From positions 1 to 44,622 of the forward strand of contig JAKSVK010000008.1 in the NCBI GenBank assembly GCA_024408075.1: 44,622 nt of DNA, given 5' to 3'. The position numbers were made by a program, and so were the translations under genes. Of this stretch, positions 32,799 to 41,714 are shown in pieces. The notes beneath the pieces were generated by a model that worked only from the letters and a program-made list of their open reading frames with translations, did no database searches and was not told where the DNA came from. The first letter of the stretch is position 1. Every line of letters begins with the position of its first letter. Origin of the DNA: Bacilli bacterium (GTDB lineage Bacteria; Bacillota_I; Bacilli_A; RFN20; CAG-826).

Positions 32799-35009
32799 AT
32801 GAACTATATTGGTTTAAACAAAAAATTATATGATAGACGTCTTGAACTTGATTATTCAGTAAAAGAAGCATCTATTCGATTAGACATTTCAAAAACAAAA
32901 CTTTATTTAATTGAAAATGGTTATATTAAAGTGCACAACCCAGAACTCCAAGCTAGATTTATTAAAAAATATAAATTAAGCGAGGATTTCTTTACTAATG
33001 ACAAGCTTGGTTATCCAACCCCTTTAGAGGCTGAACCAAAACCAAAAAGAGAGACAAAGTTTAGTAAGGTTGTTACAGGAAAGAAATTTAAAATTGGTTG
33101 TTTTGTATTGATGTGTGGATTTATTGCCATGAGCATTTGTGGATTGTCTTTATCTCCAAGACTATCTAATGATACAGCGTCGTTTTTCTCTTCTAATTTT
33201 AATCATGTAAAAGAAGTTGCTAGAAGTAAAGAACATGGTACACATCATAAAGCTGAAGAAAGTTATAGCGGTTCTCTTTGCTTAAGTGATTTTGACTCAT
33301 TTGAAAGAGAAGTTACCATCCCTGATATTACTACATTTGTTGGCTTCTGGTATTCAGCAGTAAACTTTGTTGAAAATGACGAAAACCTTCCATTTACATT
33401 TTATGCAGGGATGTCTTGTGTTGATTTAAATATACTAGGACTTACTGATTTTCCTGTGGCGTGTACTTATGAAGCTAGATATTTAGACGGAAAAGTTCGT
33501 TTACAATTTAATTCATATGTTTTTGATGAAGAAGAAGGATGGTTTAATTTTGATTATCCAATTGCACATATATCTGCTGATTACGATAATAACAAAGATG
33601 AATTTGTTTATAACTTAGTTGAAGTTATTGATTTATTCTCTGTTACCGGCTCTTTAATACCGGTAAGTTCAACGTCACTAGAATATGCAATTTTTTCTTC
33701 GGTAATGGAAAATGAATATGGGTCATTTTATAAATCTCTTAAAGGATTATTTTTAGATAATAGTGAAATTTTAGGAACTACTTTCGAGACATTTGATGCT
33801 GATTTGAGATTAGGAATTGCTGATTACAATAAGTATTCAAGCAAGGTTCAAGGATTAACTATGTGGGGGCTTATTTTATCGGTTCTTTTCTTAGCTTTCC
33901 TTGCGTTCTCATTTATTAAAACTGGAATTAATAAAGTTAAAACAAAAGTGTTTGTAAATGGATCAGAAACAGATGATGAAATTGAAATAGAAAATTGCGA
34001 AATTTCAAAAAATAGTGCAGTTTTGAAGAAGAATTTAGCAATTCAACCTATTATTCCTGAAATGGTAATTCGTATTTTAGTATTGCTTGTTTCAATTGCT
34101 TCCTCTCTTGGAATTTTCTATATTTTCCAAGCTGTTCAAGGAGGAGATATACCTTCTTTGTTAGAAAATATTTCGTTTAAAGCTGAGATTGCTTCATCGG
34201 CTACATTAGCTATGATGCTTCTCTTCTTTACCAAACTTGATATACAACAAAGCAAGAAAAATACATTCTTAGTAAATTACATACTTTTCTTCCTTGGTCT
34301 TATTTTCTATGCAATATTGATGATTATTCAATTCTCGTTGTCCAATTCGACAACAACACTTGCTCAAACTTCAAAGCAATTATTACCTTACTTACCAGGA
34401 AATATTGTTTGGGGAATCTTGGCATTTAACTTGTTATCTTCTATTTTGTTCTCTACACCTAAATTTAAAGGTAATCAAAAGAAGAAAATGATTATTTATC
34501 GTTCAATGATTATCTTCCCGCTTGCTTATATGCTTATTTCTTCTTTATATCAAATTGGAAACAAAGCATGGGGATGGAATTGGCCTTTTGCAGTCACATC
34601 TCTTCTTTTCTCTAAAGCTTTAATTCTTACTGTCTTTTCAATTTTATATTGCGTTATCATCTTTATTTATAAAAGACACGTTAAAGCTAAATATGGTGAG
34701 AATTATTTAATTTATCAAGCAGGTAATAAATATATGTTTACTAAAAACTTACTTGTTTGTGGAATTGTTCTTATCTTAGGCATATTAGATATTGTGTTAG
34801 TTAATGTGCTTGGCCCAGATAACGTAATTGGCGCTGGTGGATATTATGTAATCTTGTTTGCTATTCCATTTATTCTTCTTTACCATCCACATCTTGGAAA
34901 AAGAAATAAAACGTGGGATCTTCTCTTTGCTGGTCTATATGCCTTCTCAATGGTGTTAGGACTTGTCTTAATTGGATCCAATCTCTCAGTTTACATAACT
35001 TCATTATAA
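32799..35009 (+). CDS. XRE helix-turn-helix fused to a large membrane protein
   Basis: 736 residues. Residues 1-70 look like an XRE helix-turn-helix (LYDRRLELDYSVKEASIRLDISKTKLYLIENG). A first membrane helix (about 104-124) leads to an external domain of ~220 residues. About ten further membrane helices fill the second half, with a cytosolic strand-rich loop near 380-410. I do not recognise a family. The fusion suggests a membrane sensor or transporter that binds DNA. The ribosome binding site GGAGGT precedes the ATG, and TATAAT is at 32770-32775. Confidence 0.72.
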   Translation: MNYIGLNKKLYDRRLELDYSVKEASIRLDISKTKLYLIENGYIKVHNPELQARFIKKYKLSEDFFTNDKLGYPTPLEAEPKPKRETKFSKVVTGKKFKIGCFVLMCGFIAMSICGLSLSPRLSNDTASFFSSNFNHVKEVARSKEHGTHHKAEESYSGSLCLSDFDSFEREVTIPDITTFVGFWYSAVNFVENDENLPFTFYAGMSCVDLNILGLTDFPVACTYEARYLDGKVRLQFNSYVFDEEEGWFNFDYPIAHISADYDNNKDEFVYNLVEVIDLFSVTGSLIPVSSTSLEYAIFSSVMENEYGSFYKSLKGLFLDNSEILGTTFETFDADLRLGIADYNKYSSKVQGLTMWGLILSVLFLAFLAFSFIKTGINKVKTKVFVNGSETDDEIEIENCEISKNSAVLKKNLAIQPIIPEMVIRILVLLVSIASSLGIFYIFQAVQGGDIPSLLENISFKAEIASSATLAMMLLFFTKLDIQQSKKNTFLVNYILFFLGLIFYAILMIIQFSLSNSTTTLAQTSKQLLPYLPGNIVWGILAFNLLSSILFSTPKFKGNQKKKMIIYRSMIIFPLAYMLISSLYQIGNKAWGWNWPFAVTSLLFSKALILTVFSILYCVIIFIYKRHVKAKYGENYLIYQAGNKYMFTKNLLVCGIVLILGILDIVLVNVLGPDNVIGAGGYYVILFAIPFILLYHPHLGKRNKTWDLLFAGLYAFSMVLGLVLIGSNLSVYITSL

Positions 35010-35024
35010 TATAATGACAAAACA

Positions 35025-35054
35025 AAAAAGTTGCTATATTCAGCAACTTTTTTT
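35025..35054. terminator. Two-way terminator
   Basis: AAAAAGTTGC (35025-35034) pairs with GCAACTTTTT (35043-35052). It has A-runs and T-runs on both sides and lies between convergent genes. Confidence 0.88.
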
Positions 35055-35072
35055 GTGTCTATTTTCAAACAA

Positions 35073-35768
35073 TTAATCTTTATTAAATGCGAGTCTTAAT
35101 AGAGTTAATAATCCACAAACAACTCCGGTTCCAACAAATCCTCCTACAAGAATTAATGTTGTTACCCAGCTTGAGAACATTAATGGAATTAAGAAAATAA
35201 TCAATAATAACGCCATAATTGTTACTGAAGAAGCGATTCTCTCTTTAAAGCGTTCTTTAATAGACTCTTTTGTTAATCCACCTCTAAACAAATCAATTGC
35301 AAAGAAGACAATAGCAATACCAGCAAAGACAAATATAATTACAAATGGAACAGCATATGTTTGGAATAGTGTCGCATACTTACTAATAGATGTCTTTGTG
35401 ATTTTGACATAGTCACATTCTGGTGCTTCTGGTGGTAGTTCATAAGTATAAGAAATGTAACCTTGTGCACCGTGACGGATAGGGAACTTAACTGTTTCTG
35501 TAATGTCAATATAGCCAGGTACTGGCATATCATCATTATAAACTGTATAGGTGAGTTGTTCTTCTAAGACATTGTAAATTGTATTATTAACAATACCTAA
35601 AGTGATGACAGCAGTTCTTTTTCCTGAATGGGCATCTTCAACAATTCGAACTTCACACTCAGTAGTAGGAATGGTGGCGTTATGCTCTGCACTTTGGCAT
35701 GATGATAATCCTGCTACACCTGCAATAAGGAGAAGCCCTAAGAATAATTTTTTAAATCTATTTTTCAT
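35073..35768 (-). CDS. Lipoprotein with C-terminal membrane helices
   Basis: 231 residues. Lipobox LSSC (C24) is followed by a ~110-residue beta-like external domain and three or so membrane helices near 138-160 and 180-225 (VPFVIIFVFAGIAIVFFAIDLF; VTIMALLLIIFLIPLMF). Function unknown. The ribosome binding site GAGGT lies just upstream on the minus strand. Anchoring by both lipid and membrane helices recalls the PotD of this window. Confidence 0.65.
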   Translation of the reverse strand: MKNRFKKLFLGLLLIAGVAGLSSCQSAEHNATIPTTECEVRIVEDAHSGKRTAVITLGIVNNTIYNVLEEQLTYTVYNDDMPVPGYIDITETVKFPIRHGAQGYISYTYELPPEAPECDYVKITKTSISKYATLFQTYAVPFVIIFVFAGIAIVFFAIDLFRGGLTKESIKERFKERIASSVTIMALLLIIFLIPLMFSSWVTTLILVGGFVGTGVVCGLLTLLRLAFNKD

Positions 35769-35877
35769 CTTTTTACCTCTTTCTGGTCTTAATTATATAG
35801 AAAATATAAATTAAAAAAAGCATTATTATTTAAAAGATGTATTTCTCAAGACTTTACTTTGTAAGGGTTAATATTTA

Positions 35878-35905
35878 TTGATAAATATTTTTCAAGTCAT
35901 ATAAT
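35878..35905 (+). promoter_or_regulatory. Promoter of the small membrane protein/mscS operon, leaderless
   Basis: -35 TTGATA (35878-35883), 16-nt spacer, -10 TATAAT (35900-35905), then exactly six bases to ATG 35912. Confidence 0.65.
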
Positions 35906-35911
35906 TAAAAC

Positions 35912-36073
35912 ATGGATGACAAACCAAAAATCATAGGTCAAGGTGTAGATCCTGAAGGCAAAAAAATGACCGGAATGGATAAAAGAGTTGCGGTTACTAG
36001 AGGCGTTATAATTGGTCTTGCTTTGGTTTTGATTGGAATTGGAATCGTATTGTATATTTTAAAGAAGAGGTAG
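35912..36073 (+). CDS. Small single-pass membrane protein
   Basis: 53 residues: polar, Lys-rich N-terminus (MDDKPKIIGQGVDPEGKK), one membrane helix (VIIGLALVLIGIGIVLYIL) and KKR tail. It starts six bases after the -10 box with no ribosome binding site, so it is predicted leaderless. The next gene, mscS, begins 5 bp after its stop with its ribosome binding site (AAGAGGTAGGG) in the end of this gene. Function unknown; a partner of the channel is a guess. Confidence 0.65.
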   Translation: MDDKPKIIGQGVDPEGKKMTGMDKRVAVTRGVIIGLALVLIGIGIVLYILKKR

Positions 36074-36077
36074 GGTA

Positions 36078-37199
36078 ATGGAAATTGGAGATAATGTAAT
36101 AGCAAAAGCCAAAAAAATTAAAAAAAGAATAGCTGTTTTGGCTATTATTGTTATTGTTCTTTTACTTTTTTGCTTATATTTATTTGCACGTCAAATTTTA
36201 GGTGATGAAGCAGGAGACTTATTACTAGGCGCAGGCATTCCTAATGGTTTTGTTGCAATTGGAAATTGGTTCAGAAATCAAGCAAGCACAATTTTGTGGT
36301 GCTTTTTAAGTATTGGTTTCATTTTACTTTTAGATTTCCTTTTATTCTTAATTATTAATCTCGCTTTTAAGAAAAGTGCGAGAAGTAAAACAATTGGATC
36401 ATTACTTAAATCATTAGTTAAATATTCAAGTGTTATTGCTGGTGTATGCATTGTACTTGGAATATGTGGAGTTAACGCAACTGCAATCTTTGCTGGTTTA
36501 GGAGTTGTAGGTTTAATTATTGGTCTTGCTTGTAAGACACTTGTAGGTGATATTGTTTCTGGTTTATTTATTGTTATTGATAATTATTTCCAAATTGGCG
36601 ACAAAGTTATTATTGATGGATTTACAGGATTTGTTGAAACAATTGGTTTAAGAACAACTAAAATCAAAGATTGGCAAGGTAATTTGAAATCTATTAATAA
36701 CTCATCTTTTGCAACTGTTACAAATCTTTCTAGATATCAATCAGTTGCAATCGTGCATATTGATATTTCCTTTAATGAAGACTTAGTAAGAGTAGAATCC
36801 ATTATTGCTAAAAATTTAAATCGAATTAAAGAAAGGATTCCAGAATTACTAAATGTTCCTGAATACAAAGGAGTAGAAGCCTTAGATGATTGTGGTGTAC
36901 AACTTTGTTTCTTTGCTGATGTATTAGAAGCGGATCGAGTAAGCACTCAAAGAAAACTTCTTCGAGAACTTTACTTAATTTTTGTTGAAAACGATGTCAT
37001 TATTCCATTCAAACAATTAGTAGTTAATCCACCTGATCCAGTTGGAAAACCAAGAGCCAATGATGAAGAGAAGGCAATTTCAAATGAAATGATGTATCCT
37101 AAAAAGAAAGTCGATAAAATTGATAACAGTAAAAAGAAGAAAAAACTTAAGATTGTTGATGCTATAAAAGAAGCCTCCAAAATATCTGAGGAAGAGTAA
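36078..37199 (+). CDS. mscS: MscS-family mechanosensitive ion channel
   Basis: 373 residues. Three or four membrane helices are followed by the pore-lining and beta domain typical of MscS: AIFAGLGVVGLIIGLACKTLVGDIVSGLFIVIDNYFQIGDKVIIDG (about 137-182), then a C-terminal alpha/beta cage (VDISFNED, FADVLEAD, FKQLVVNPPDP). It releases solutes upon osmotic downshock. The final ~45 residues are Lys-rich and specific to this protein. It is the second gene of its operon. Confidence 0.9.
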   Translation: MEIGDNVIAKAKKIKKRIAVLAIIVIVLLLFCLYLFARQILGDEAGDLLLGAGIPNGFVAIGNWFRNQASTILWCFLSIGFILLLDFLLFLIINLAFKKSARSKTIGSLLKSLVKYSSVIAGVCIVLGICGVNATAIFAGLGVVGLIIGLACKTLVGDIVSGLFIVIDNYFQIGDKVIIDGFTGFVETIGLRTTKIKDWQGNLKSINNSSFATVTNLSRYQSVAIVHIDISFNEDLVRVESIIAKNLNRIKERIPELLNVPEYKGVEALDDCGVQLCFFADVLEADRVSTQRKLLRELYLIFVENDVIIPFKQLVVNPPDPVGKPRANDEEKAISNEMMYPKKKVDKIDNSKKKKKLKIVDAIKEASKISEEE

Positions 37200-37218
37200 C
37201 TGATACATTGTAACTATT

Positions 37219-37244
37219 AAAGAAGTAATGATACTTCTTTTTTT
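37219..37244 (+). terminator. Terminator of mscS
   Basis: AAAGAAGTA (37219-37227) pairs with TACTTCTTT (37232-37240), then a T-run. Confidence 0.88.
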
Positions 37245-37285
37245 AATATTTAGATAATTTCAGCTGTTGGTTTAAGCAAATTTAT

Positions 37286-37314
37286 TTGGATTTTATTTTT
37301 ATATTTAATATAAT
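37286..37314 (+). promoter_or_regulatory. Promoter of the sipW/camelysin operon
   Basis: -35 TTGGAT (37286-37291), 17-nt spacer, -10 TATAAT (37309-37314), about 45 nt before the first gene. Confidence 0.65.
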
Positions 37315-37364
37315 GGTACAGTAAAGGTTTGAGTTTATAAGAATGTATTCTTGTAAATCATCAA

Positions 37365-38177
37365 ATGAAAATGAGTACACAAAAAAGAAAATTTACTTTA
37401 TACACAATTATTGCTGTTTCTTTTTCGGCACTTTTTGTTGTTTTGTATAGCATTTTGTTTAAAAACAATTTGAACTTTGCTTTTGCAGAGCCATTTAAAA
37501 CTTTAGGTAATTTTATTGTTGCAAATATTTTTGAAGTTATCACTATAGTTGTTACTTATGGATTAGTTATTTTTCTTTTCGCGCACATGCTCGTATTAGT
37601 GACAAGAAAAAAATATGTTGGCTTAAAAGTTGGAAATGTACTTCTTTTCTTACTTGGCACATTTGTTGCGACTTATCTAATTCATGGTTTTTATACCAAT
37701 AATTTTATTGAAAACTTTAAACACAGCATTGATTCTTTAAAAAATGGTGATGCTGGTCAAGGAACACTTTATTTACTTACACCTATCGTTGGTTTAGCTG
37801 CGATTGTTTTTATTATTCTTGCTAATTGTTATAGCAATATTATTGATGTAAGTGAATTTGTTACAGAAACTGAAGAGCCGTTGTTTGTTGAACCTCCTTT
37901 AGTTGAGCCAACTTTTGCTCCTGCTTATACTGAAGCTAACACTAACACTCAAAGTTTAGAACAACAACTTTATGATGCTCTTAGCGAATTAAAACTTGAA
38001 TATCAAGCTAAACCTCAATGTCCAAATCAAAGATTGATTACTATTATTCCAACAAATTTATCGAATCAATATTATCAATCTGTCACTAACTCTTATGGAG
38101 AAATTAATCCTGTTACCTTTAATTTCTCTGTGCCAAATGTTATTTTGCAAGATACAAAAATATGGATGAAGAAATAG
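37365..38177 (+). CDS. Membrane protein at the head of the sipW operon
   Basis: 270 residues with about four membrane helices (12-33, 50-78, 88-108, 134-155 approximately) and a cytosolic C-terminal tail of ~100 residues, rich in Pro, Glu and Gln. I do not recognise the family. It lies 1 bp before the next gene and so is part of the fibre-like operon. ATG 37365 or the ATG two codons later may be used; neither has a clear ribosome binding site. Confidence 0.65.
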   Translation: MKMSTQKRKFTLYTIIAVSFSALFVVLYSILFKNNLNFAFAEPFKTLGNFIVANIFEVITIVVTYGLVIFLFAHMLVLVTRKKYVGLKVGNVLLFLLGTFVATYLIHGFYTNNFIENFKHSIDSLKNGDAGQGTLYLLTPIVGLAAIVFIILANCYSNIIDVSEFVTETEEPLFVEPPLVEPTFAPAYTEANTNTQSLEQQLYDALSELKLEYQAKPQCPNQRLITIIPTNLSNQYYQSVTNSYGEINPVTFNFSVPNVILQDTKIWMKK

Positions 38178-38178
38178 T

Positions 38179-38694
38179 ATGGAAACTGTAAAACTATTAC
38201 GTCGTATATTTCTAACCGGAGCTATTGTCGCTAGCGCAACAATGCTTGTCAGTGGTGCTTTTACTTTGTTTACAAAACACAGCGTTAAAGGAAGAGAACT
38301 TTACGATCAAATTCTTGTCAATTCTGTTGAACAATCAAATAGCCTTAACTTAAATCAGGAATCAATTTTTCCTGGTGAGAGTAAAACTTATAAAGTGACC
38401 GTTACATCTTTACTTGTTGAGAGAGTCAAATATTCTTTTGGCTTTTCTAATCACGAAAAGAGCGAATATGATAAATACTTTTATATTTCAATTAGTTCTC
38501 CTGGTGATGAACCATATATAAACAATACACTCGATCAAATAATTGATAAAGGGTATGGAATTTATAATAAAGTTCTTGACTCAAGAGAATCTAAAATTTT
38601 CTATTTTACATTCAGTGTTTCTGAATTATTATCTGAATCCACTGAATTTAATTTCGATGTCGTCTTTTGCGCAGAAGGGAAGATAACTAACTAA
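38179..38694 (+). CDS. Secreted TapA/camelysin-like protein preceding sipW
   Basis: 171 residues. Signal peptide RRIFLTGAIVASATMLVSGAFTLFTKHS resembles those cut by SipW-type peptidases (compare GATYALFTDK in the downstream paralogues). The mature part is beta-rich with a PGESKTYKVTVTSLLVERVKYSF stretch. Its place directly before sipW matches tapA in the Bacillus tapA-sipW-tasA operon. Homology to TapA is not visible by eye; the call rests on position and signal peptide. Confidence 0.6.
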   Translation: METVKLLRRIFLTGAIVASATMLVSGAFTLFTKHSVKGRELYDQILVNSVEQSNSLNLNQESIFPGESKTYKVTVTSLLVERVKYSFGFSNHEKSEYDKYFYISISSPGDEPYINNTLDQIIDKGYGIYNKVLDSRESKIFYFTFSVSELLSESTEFNFDVVFCAEGKITN

Positions 38695-38696
38695 TT

Positions 38697-39479
38697 ATGA
38701 AAAAGAATGAACAAAATGTTTCTGAAGTAGTTTCTCCAGAAATTGAAAAAAAGAAGAAAAGAAAACATATTGCCCTTGAAATTGTTGAATGGACTGGGGT
38801 TGCAATTTGCGTTGTTTTTATTGCCTTTATTGCTGTTTTTGCTAGCAAAAGTCCAAGCGATAAAACTAGTGCATCATTATTTGGATACGAAACTCGATTA
38901 GTTGTATCTGGCTCTATGGACCAATCTAATGACAGCTATTATGATGGAACTGGTTGGAAAGTAAAACGCATTAGAACCGGGAGCTTAATATTTATTAAAA
39001 ATACTCAGGATGTTACTCAACTAAGCGTTGGTGATGTTATTACTTTCTTTGATCCTAGTAAAGGCCCATCAGTTATTGTTACCCATAGAATTCAAGATAT
39101 TACATTAAATTTAGAGGATTTATCTATTAGCGAAATTATTACTCATGGTGATAACAACGATATAGGTGTTACTGAAAAAATTACTCCAGGAAATATGATA
39201 GGTAAAGTTGTAAATACCTCATTCTTCCTTGGCCAATTATATACAAAAGTTATATCAAACAAGGCTGTTATGGCAGTAATTATTATTGTTCCTTGTGCTG
39301 CAATTATAGGCTTAGAATCTTATAAGATTGTTAAAATTGTTAAACAAGATAAAGCTGAAAGAGCGGCATCGGGACAAATGAGCAGCGAAGAACAAGAAAT
39401 TTATGATTTGGAAAAACAAATCGCTGAAATCAAAAAGAAGAAAAAATCCAAATCAAAAGACAAAGAGGAGAAAAAATGA
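38697..39479 (+). CDS. sipW: SipW-type signal peptidase I
   Basis: 260 residues. ER/archaeal-type signal peptidase with a Ser-His dyad: S73 in VVSGSMD and H130 in VIVTHRI, then THGDNND (150 region). Membrane helices flank the catalytic domain (about 33-50 and 190-210), and the C-terminus is a Lys-rich coil. SipW enzymes process TasA/camelysin-like surface proteins, and several candidate substrates lie next to it here. It starts 2 bp after the upstream stop and overlaps the next small gene (ATGA). Confidence 0.9.
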   Translation: MKKNEQNVSEVVSPEIEKKKKRKHIALEIVEWTGVAICVVFIAFIAVFASKSPSDKTSASLFGYETRLVVSGSMDQSNDSYYDGTGWKVKRIRTGSLIFIKNTQDVTQLSVGDVITFFDPSKGPSVIVTHRIQDITLNLEDLSISEIITHGDNNDIGVTEKITPGNMIGKVVNTSFFLGQLYTKVISNKAVMAVIIIVPCAAIIGLESYKIVKIVKQDKAERAASGQMSSEEQEIYDLEKQIAEIKKKKKSKSKDKEEKK

Positions 39480-39637
39480 TACTTTTATCAGTCTCTTTAG
39501 CAGAAGTAATGTGGTACATATTCTTTATTTCTGCTGTCTTATTACTATGTTTTTGTATCGTTTTATTTATTCTACATTTTGTGGATAAAGACGATCAAAA
39601 TAAATCTGATTTAAATAATCAGGGGAAAAACAATTAA
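39476..39637 (+). CDS. Small single-pass membrane protein in the sipW operon
   Basis: 53 residues: one membrane helix (VMWYIFFISAVLLLCFCIVLFILHFV) and an acidic, Asn-rich tail (DKDDQNKSDLNNQGKNN). It overlaps the end of sipW by 4 bp (ATGA), with AAAGAGGAG as ribosome binding site. Too short for most gene finders. Function unknown. Confidence 0.6.
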   Translation: MILLSVSLAEVMWYIFFISAVLLLCFCIVLFILHFVDKDDQNKSDLNNQGKNN

Positions 39638-39655
39638 GAAAGGAGGAAAATGCTT

Positions 39656-40312
39656 ATGAAAAAGAAAAGTAAAATCTTAATTGCGACCAGTGTTATGGCC
39701 ATTCTTGCTATTGGAGGTGTTGCTGTCGGTACGACAACTGCTCTTTTTAAGACAGAAACAAAAAGCAACGTTCATGTTAACACAGGTAATTTAAATGTTG
39801 GTTTTTATCTTACTAAAGAAGTAGTCGATGAAATCGATTCAACTGGTATGATAGTTCCTAAAGAAGCTGATCTTACTACTAAGTATGGATACTATAAGAG
39901 CTTTGATTATAAAGTTGGCGATGAAGAAAAAACTGGCAATGGTGTAGATTTAGGTAAAGACGGTTACCAAGGAAATTTCGTTTTTGATAACTTTGTTCCA
40001 ACTATGGAAGGAAAATTGACATTCATGGTTGTAAACAATAGTACTGTTGCAATTGACGTTGATATGGGAAAAACTATTTCTGGCTATTATTCTTCTGGAC
40101 CACAAATTCCAGATGATAAAGTTAATGGGAACTTTACTGCTTCAGTTGAATGGAGTAAAGCAGAAAAAACTGTACTTATTGGTCAAGCTATTGAAGCTAC
40201 ATTAACATTCAAATTCTTAGGCTTAGAAGCAGATCAAAACGAATATCAAAATTGCTTATTTATCATTAATTCAATTCTTACAGCAACTCAAGTTGTCGCT
40301 CATCAAAACTAA
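39656..40312 (+). CDS. TasA/camelysin-like secreted protein
   Basis: 218 residues. A signal peptide (KILIATSVMAILAIGGVAVGTTTALF) is followed by TETKSNVHVNTGNLNVGFYL, the pattern of the TasA/camelysin (M73) family where a short extension leads to an N-x-x-x-x-G-x-L strand. The mature domain is beta-rich. Likely cut by SipW and assembled on the surface. ATG 39656 has better spacing to AGGAGG (39641-39646) than the ATG at 39650. Confidence 0.75.
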   Translation: MKKKSKILIATSVMAILAIGGVAVGTTTALFKTETKSNVHVNTGNLNVGFYLTKEVVDEIDSTGMIVPKEADLTTKYGYYKSFDYKVGDEEKTGNGVDLGKDGYQGNFVFDNFVPTMEGKLTFMVVNNSTVAIDVDMGKTISGYYSSGPQIPDDKVNGNFTASVEWSKAEKTVLIGQAIEATLTFKFLGLEADQNEYQNCLFIINSILTATQVVAHQN

Positions 40313-40336
40313 TTTATTTAGTGAGGTGACTCTTTA

Positions 40337-40996
40337 ATGAATAAGAAGCTTTTTGCTCCAATTTTCTCTATTGCTGTACTTGCTGCAGTAAGCGTTGGAG
40401 CGACATTTGCTTTATTCACTGATAAAAAAGAAACTAATGTATCTATTCATGCAGGTATAGTAAAAGTTGGTTTAACTACATCTGTTAGTAGTGCATATAG
40501 TAGATATGAAGATCCAACTCCATTTGATGCAAAAGCTGCAGCTGAAGGCACGGCTTATGCAGCTGTATATGAAAATTCTAATACAGCATCAGTTGGTAGC
40601 GATGAGTCAGGTCGTGTATTAATTACACTCGACAGAATGACACCAATGGATGACATTACTTTAAAAATCTCAGTGGCTAATTTAAGCAATGTTAAAATTA
40701 AATATCGTTTAGGATTTGAACTTACAGGAGAATTAATCCCTGCACTTGAAGTTAATTTTGATGGCACGGATTATTCAACTAGTACAGTACCTTCCACAAA
40801 ACACACTCTTTGGAGTAGCGTTATTGACCCTGAAACAACATCTTTAGTAGAAGATAAAAAACTTTATATTGCTTTCCCTGACCATGACGGAAAAGAAGGG
40901 TATGCTGACGGCTTTGATGATTTATACCAAGGCAAGTCTGGCAATATATTGATTTTTGCTGAAGCCGTTCAAGGCAACGCTCACGTTGAAGACTAA
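40337..40996 (+). CDS. Camelysin-like surface protein, paralogue 1
   Basis: 219 residues. Signal peptide MNKKLFAPIFSIAVLAAVSVGATFALFTDKKE is almost the same as in the genes at 41715 and 44190. A shared mature domain has SRYEDPTPFDAK, LDRMTPMDDITLKISV and FAEAVQGNA. Last gene of the operon. Likely a SipW substrate and surface fibre subunit. Ribosome binding site GTGAGGTGA. Confidence 0.78.
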   Translation: MNKKLFAPIFSIAVLAAVSVGATFALFTDKKETNVSIHAGIVKVGLTTSVSSAYSRYEDPTPFDAKAAAEGTAYAAVYENSNTASVGSDESGRVLITLDRMTPMDDITLKISVANLSNVKIKYRLGFELTGELIPALEVNFDGTDYSTSTVPSTKHTLWSSVIDPETTSLVEDKKLYIAFPDHDGKEGYADGFDDLYQGKSGNILIFAEAVQGNAHVED

Positions 40997-41246
40997 TTTT
41001 TAATTTTGTCTTTAATTATCTCTTTTGAGGGCAATCTTGACTTTATTTATGCTATTAATAAGGAAAATTATTTAATATAACGCAAATTGTATTAATTCTT
41101 TCATTATTTAAAAATAGATGAATCATTTTCCTTCTTTGAAATATATCAAGTTTGCTAAAATATATTAAAAATTGATTATTGATAACATCACAAAAATCAA
41201 TTTTGTCCCATCTAAGACGATAATATTAGACAACTAGAATTAAATA

Positions 41247-41276
41247 GAACAATCAGAGAAACCTGGTTGTTCTTTT
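41247..41276 (+). terminator. Terminator in the 41-kb gap
   Basis: GAACAATCAG (41247-41256) pairs with CTGGTTGTTC (41263-41272), then TTTT. It lies 250 bp after the camelysin-like gene, so an unseen short RNA could end here. Confidence 0.75.
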
Positions 41277-41660
41277 ATTATATATTTTTAATATGTTTGT
41301 GCGTATTCGTACGTGAAGACTATAATTTGATATACAAAAATTACATTAGTGTTGAGTTAATAATTAGCGTTTATATTTACTAAATTTATGTCCATTTGAT
41401 ATGTGATTACATTTGATATTTTTTAGTTGATAAGTATAATAAAAATTTATTGATTAAATCAAATAAAATTTAAAATTTGTATAATTTATTTTATAACGTA
41501 AAATTTAAATCAAAAAAAGAGAAAACAGCTTTAAAAATAGTGAAAGGATTTTCAGATGATTTTAAGGCATAATTTTAAGCTCGTAAAAGCATGCTATCTC
41601 TACATAATTTTAATTATCAATAAATGCTGTAACTAATGGAAAAATTAAAAACTACAATTA

Positions 41661-41689
41661 TTGACACATTTTTATTATTTTAATATAAT
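41661..41689 (+). promoter_or_regulatory. Perfect consensus promoter of the 763-residue surface protein
   Basis: TTGACA (41661-41666), 17-nt spacer, TATAAT (41684-41689). Both hexamers match the housekeeping consensus exactly, so strong constitutive expression is predicted. It has no CIRCE-like site or microsatellite, unlike the promoter at 44082-44134. Confidence 0.85.
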
Positions 41690-41714
41690 AAAGACAATCG
41701 AAAGGAGAGTTTAA

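Larger units (their letters stand above)
40997..41714. other. Gene-free AT-rich stretch with terminator and strong promoter
   Basis: About 720 bp without a gene. It holds a terminator (41247-41276), several unassigned TATAAT-like boxes between 41300 and 41500, and a perfect consensus promoter at the right end (41661-41689). Confidence 0.5.

Noticed and set aside
39476-39479. TGA read as tryptophan (mycoplasma code)
   Set aside because: sipW, hepT and other genes end on TGA at natural lengths, and Trp is encoded by TGG throughout.
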